Origin: Centipeda noxia ATCC 43541
GTDB lineage: Bacteria > Bacillota > Negativicutes > Selenomonadales > Selenomonadaceae
NCBI RefSeq assembly: GCF_000160555.1
Contig: NZ_GG749280.1
Span: 472,187-536,186 of the forward strand
Direction: 5' to 3'
DNA: 64,000 bases
The translations under genes and the position numbers were made by a program. Below are positions 61,797-64,000 of this stretch, piece after piece (within the stretch, counting starts at the first letter, position 1; each line of letters begins with the position of its first letter). Below the pieces are notes generated by a model, which was not told the origin of the DNA, did not search any database, and worked only from the letters and a program-made list of their open reading frames with translations.

Positions 61797-63994
61797 TCAG
61801 CCTGCGGCTTCTTCCTTCGCCCGCTCGATGAGAAGGGTCAGGAGCTTGATGCCTGCCTCGGGGATATTCGTGCCCGGTGCGAAGATCGCCACGGCACCGT
61901 GCTCGTAGAGATTATCGTAGTCCTGCACGGGGATAACGCCGCCGATGCAGACCATGATGTCGTCGCGGCCGAGCTTCTTCAGCTCATCTACCAGCTGCGG
62001 CAGGAGCGTGTTGTGTCCTGCAGCGAGCGAGCTGAACCCGACCATGTGCACGTCGTTGTCGACCGCATCCTGCGCCGTCTCTGCCGGCGTCTGGAAGAGC
62101 GGGCCCACATCGACGTCCCAGCCCATGTCGGCGAAGGAGGACGCGATGACCTTCTGTCCGCGGTCGTGTCCGTCCTGTCCCATCTTCGCGACGAAGATAC
62201 GCGGACGGCGGCCTGTGAGTTCCTCGAACTCGTCGGCCATCTCGCGGGCGCGGTCGAGCTCGGTTTTGTCCGTGAACTCGGAGGAATAGACCCCGGAAAT
62301 GGTGTGGATAACCGCCTGGAAACGGCCGGAGACCTTCTCCACAGCGTCGGAGATCTCGCCGAGCGAAGCGCGGGCGCGGGCAGCGTCGACGGCCGCCTCG
62401 AGGAGGTTGCCGTTGTCGCGGCTCTCCGCCGCCTTCGTGATGCCCTCGAGGCAGCGGCGCACATCGTCCGGATTGCGCTCTGCGCGCAGCTTCTCGAGGC
62501 GCTCGACCTGTGCCTGACGCACGGCCGTGTTGTCGATCGCGAGGATCTGGAGGGGGTCCTCCTTCTCGAGACGGTATTTGTTCACGCCAACGATGCTCTC
62601 GATGCCGGAGTCGATCTGTGCCTGGCGGCGTGCAGCCGCCTCCTCGATGCGCATCTTCGGCAGGCCCGTCGAGATGGCCTTCGCCATGCCGCCGAGAGCC
62701 TCGACCTCCTGGATATGCGCCCAAGCACGGCGGATGATCTCGTTCGTGAGGGCCTCGACGTAGTACGAGCCGCCCCACGGATCGATGATCTTGCGACACT
62801 CGTCTCATCCTGGATATAGAGCTGCGTGTTGCGCGCAATGCGTGCCGAGAAGTCCGTCGGCAGAGCAATCGCCTCATCGAGTGCGTTCGTATGGAGCGAC
62901 TGCGTGTGCCCGAGGGCTGCACCCATTGCCTCCATCGCCGTGCGCGCGATGTTGTTGAACGGATCCTGCGCCGTCAGCGACCAGCCGGATGTCTGGCTGT
63001 GCGTACGCAGCGCCATCGACTTGTCGTTCTTCGCGTCGAACGACTTGACGATCTTCGCCCAGAGGACGCGCGCCGCACGCATCTTTGCAATCTCCATGAA
63101 GTAGTTCTTGCCGATCGCCCAGAAGAACGAGAGACGCTTTGCGAAGTCGTCGACGGCAAGCCCTGCCTTGATGCCCGTGCGGATGTATTCGAGACCGTCG
63201 GCCAGTGTGTAGCCGAGCTCGATGTCCGCCGGAGCGCCGGCCTCCTGCATATGGTAGCCGGAGATGGAGATGCTGTTGAACTTCGGCATATACTTCGTCG
63301 TGTACTCGAAGATGTCGCCGATGATGCGCATGGACATATCCGGCGGGTAGATGTAGGTGTTGCGGACCATGAACTCTTTCAGAATATCATTCTGAATCGT
63401 GCCCGCCATAATCTTCTTGTCAACGCCCTGCTCCTCGCCCGAGACGATGAAGAAAGCGAGAACCGGCAGAACCGCACCATTCATCGTCATAGAGACGGAC
63501 ATCTGATCAAGCGGAATGCCCGAGAACAGGATGTTCATATCCAGCATGGAGCAGACCGAAACGCCCGCCTTGCCGACGTCGCCGACGACGCGCGGATTGT
63601 CCGCATCATAGCCGCGATGGGTCGGGAGGTCAAACGCGATCGAGAGACCTTTCTGACCAGCCGCGAGGTTGCGGCGATAGAACGCATTGGACTCCTCTGC
63701 CGTCGAGAAACCTGCGTACTGGCGCACCGTCCACGGACGGAAGACGTACATTGTGGAGTACGGCCCGCGCAGGCAGGGCGGAATTCCGCTCGCGAAATCG
63801 AGGTGGTTCATGTGCGCATATTCATCAATGTCGTAATACGGCTTGACGGGAACGCGCTCCATGGTCTTATGCGTGAGCGCCTCGAAGGTCCGCCCGGTCG
63901 ATCCCTCAAAGAGGGCACGCCACTCTTTGGAGTCTGCGGACGGGCTTTCGCCGAGGCTCATCCCGGTGAAATCCGGGTTGGTAAAAGCTGCCAT
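61797..63994 (-). pseudogene. mutB: Methylmalonyl-CoA mutase large subunit, frameshifted
   Basis: Adenosylcobalamin-dependent isomerase of methylmalonyl-CoA and succinyl-CoA, about 732 codons if the frame is repaired. The N-terminal piece (62812-63994 in frame, nominal ORF to 62582) has the TIM-barrel part with [29 protein letters not shown] (in parts), [12 protein letters not shown] and [16 protein letters not shown]. The C-terminal piece (frame open from about 62790, nominal ATG 62687 to 61797) has the B12-binding KMGQDGHDRGQKVIA (DxHxxG). The frames break near 62794: GTC-GC-AAG reads through if one base (TGC) is restored, giving [14 protein letters not shown]. Either a real inactivation or a sequence error. 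Confidence 0.9.
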
Positions 63995-64000
63995 TACGCA

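Overview
The window reads as one contiguous chromosomal stretch of a GC-rich, motile, anaerobic Negativicutes bacterium, most likely Selenomonas or a close relative. Supporting signs are the Bacillus-type late flagellar gene order combined with sugar-nucleotide genes typical of diderms, a methylmalonyl-CoA mutase/MeaB pair suited to a propionate or succinate fermenter, a PTS fructose operon and strong AGGAGG-type ribosome binding sites. The genus call is inference; no rRNA or marker gene is present.

Layout. 1-4.5 kb (+): branched-chain amino acid ABC importer (livK cut by the window edge, livH, livM, livG, livF), then a CBS-ACT protein. 5.4-13.1 kb: ApbE lipoprotein, GtrA-like protein, DeoR-type regulator with upstream palindromes, PflX-like radical SAM protein, a PMCA/SERCA-type Ca2+ P-type ATPase and a PepSY membrane protein. 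13.2-14.2 kb (-): long-form HPF and a cold-shock protein with a consensus promoter.

14.5-29.8 kb (-): seven tightly coupled glycosyltransferase/TPR genes, most joined by ATGA stop/start overlaps. They sit immediately downstream of the flagellin gene behind their own promoter. Three consecutive genes encode OGT/SPINDLY-like (GT41) enzymes, and one of these carries two complete catalytic modules in one chain. This is the most novel system in the window and is best read as a flagellin (or surface protein) O-glycosylation island.

29.9-40.8 kb (-): late flagellar cluster yvyF-flgM-flgN-flgN-like-flgK-flgL-yviE-fliW-csrA-flaG-fliD-fliS-(fliT-like)-fliC. The fliC leader has both sigmaA-like and sigma28-like promoters and a hairpin presenting GGA in its loop, matching the CsrA/FliW pair encoded upstream.

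40.9-45.9 kb: a metal-type P1B ATPase operon with HMA_2-like accessory proteins, preceded by a structured leader RNA ending in an intrinsic terminator. Two 19-bp palindromes lie between it and a divergent YibE/F-like gene. 45.9-51.3 kb (-): CDP-3,6-dideoxyhexose precursor genes rfbF-rfbG-rfbH behind an alkaline-phosphatase-superfamily protein. 51.5-55.5 kb: YitT protein and divergent fruK-fruA. 55.6-59.7 kb (-): DyP peroxidase and two paralogous chemoreceptors, one lacking the signalling tip. 59.8-64 kb (-): MsrA-like protein without its catalytic Cys, MeaB, a 163-bp highly structured element and a methylmalonyl-CoA mutase gene broken by a single-base frameshift. No tRNA, rRNA, CRISPR array or complete insertion sequence was recognised.
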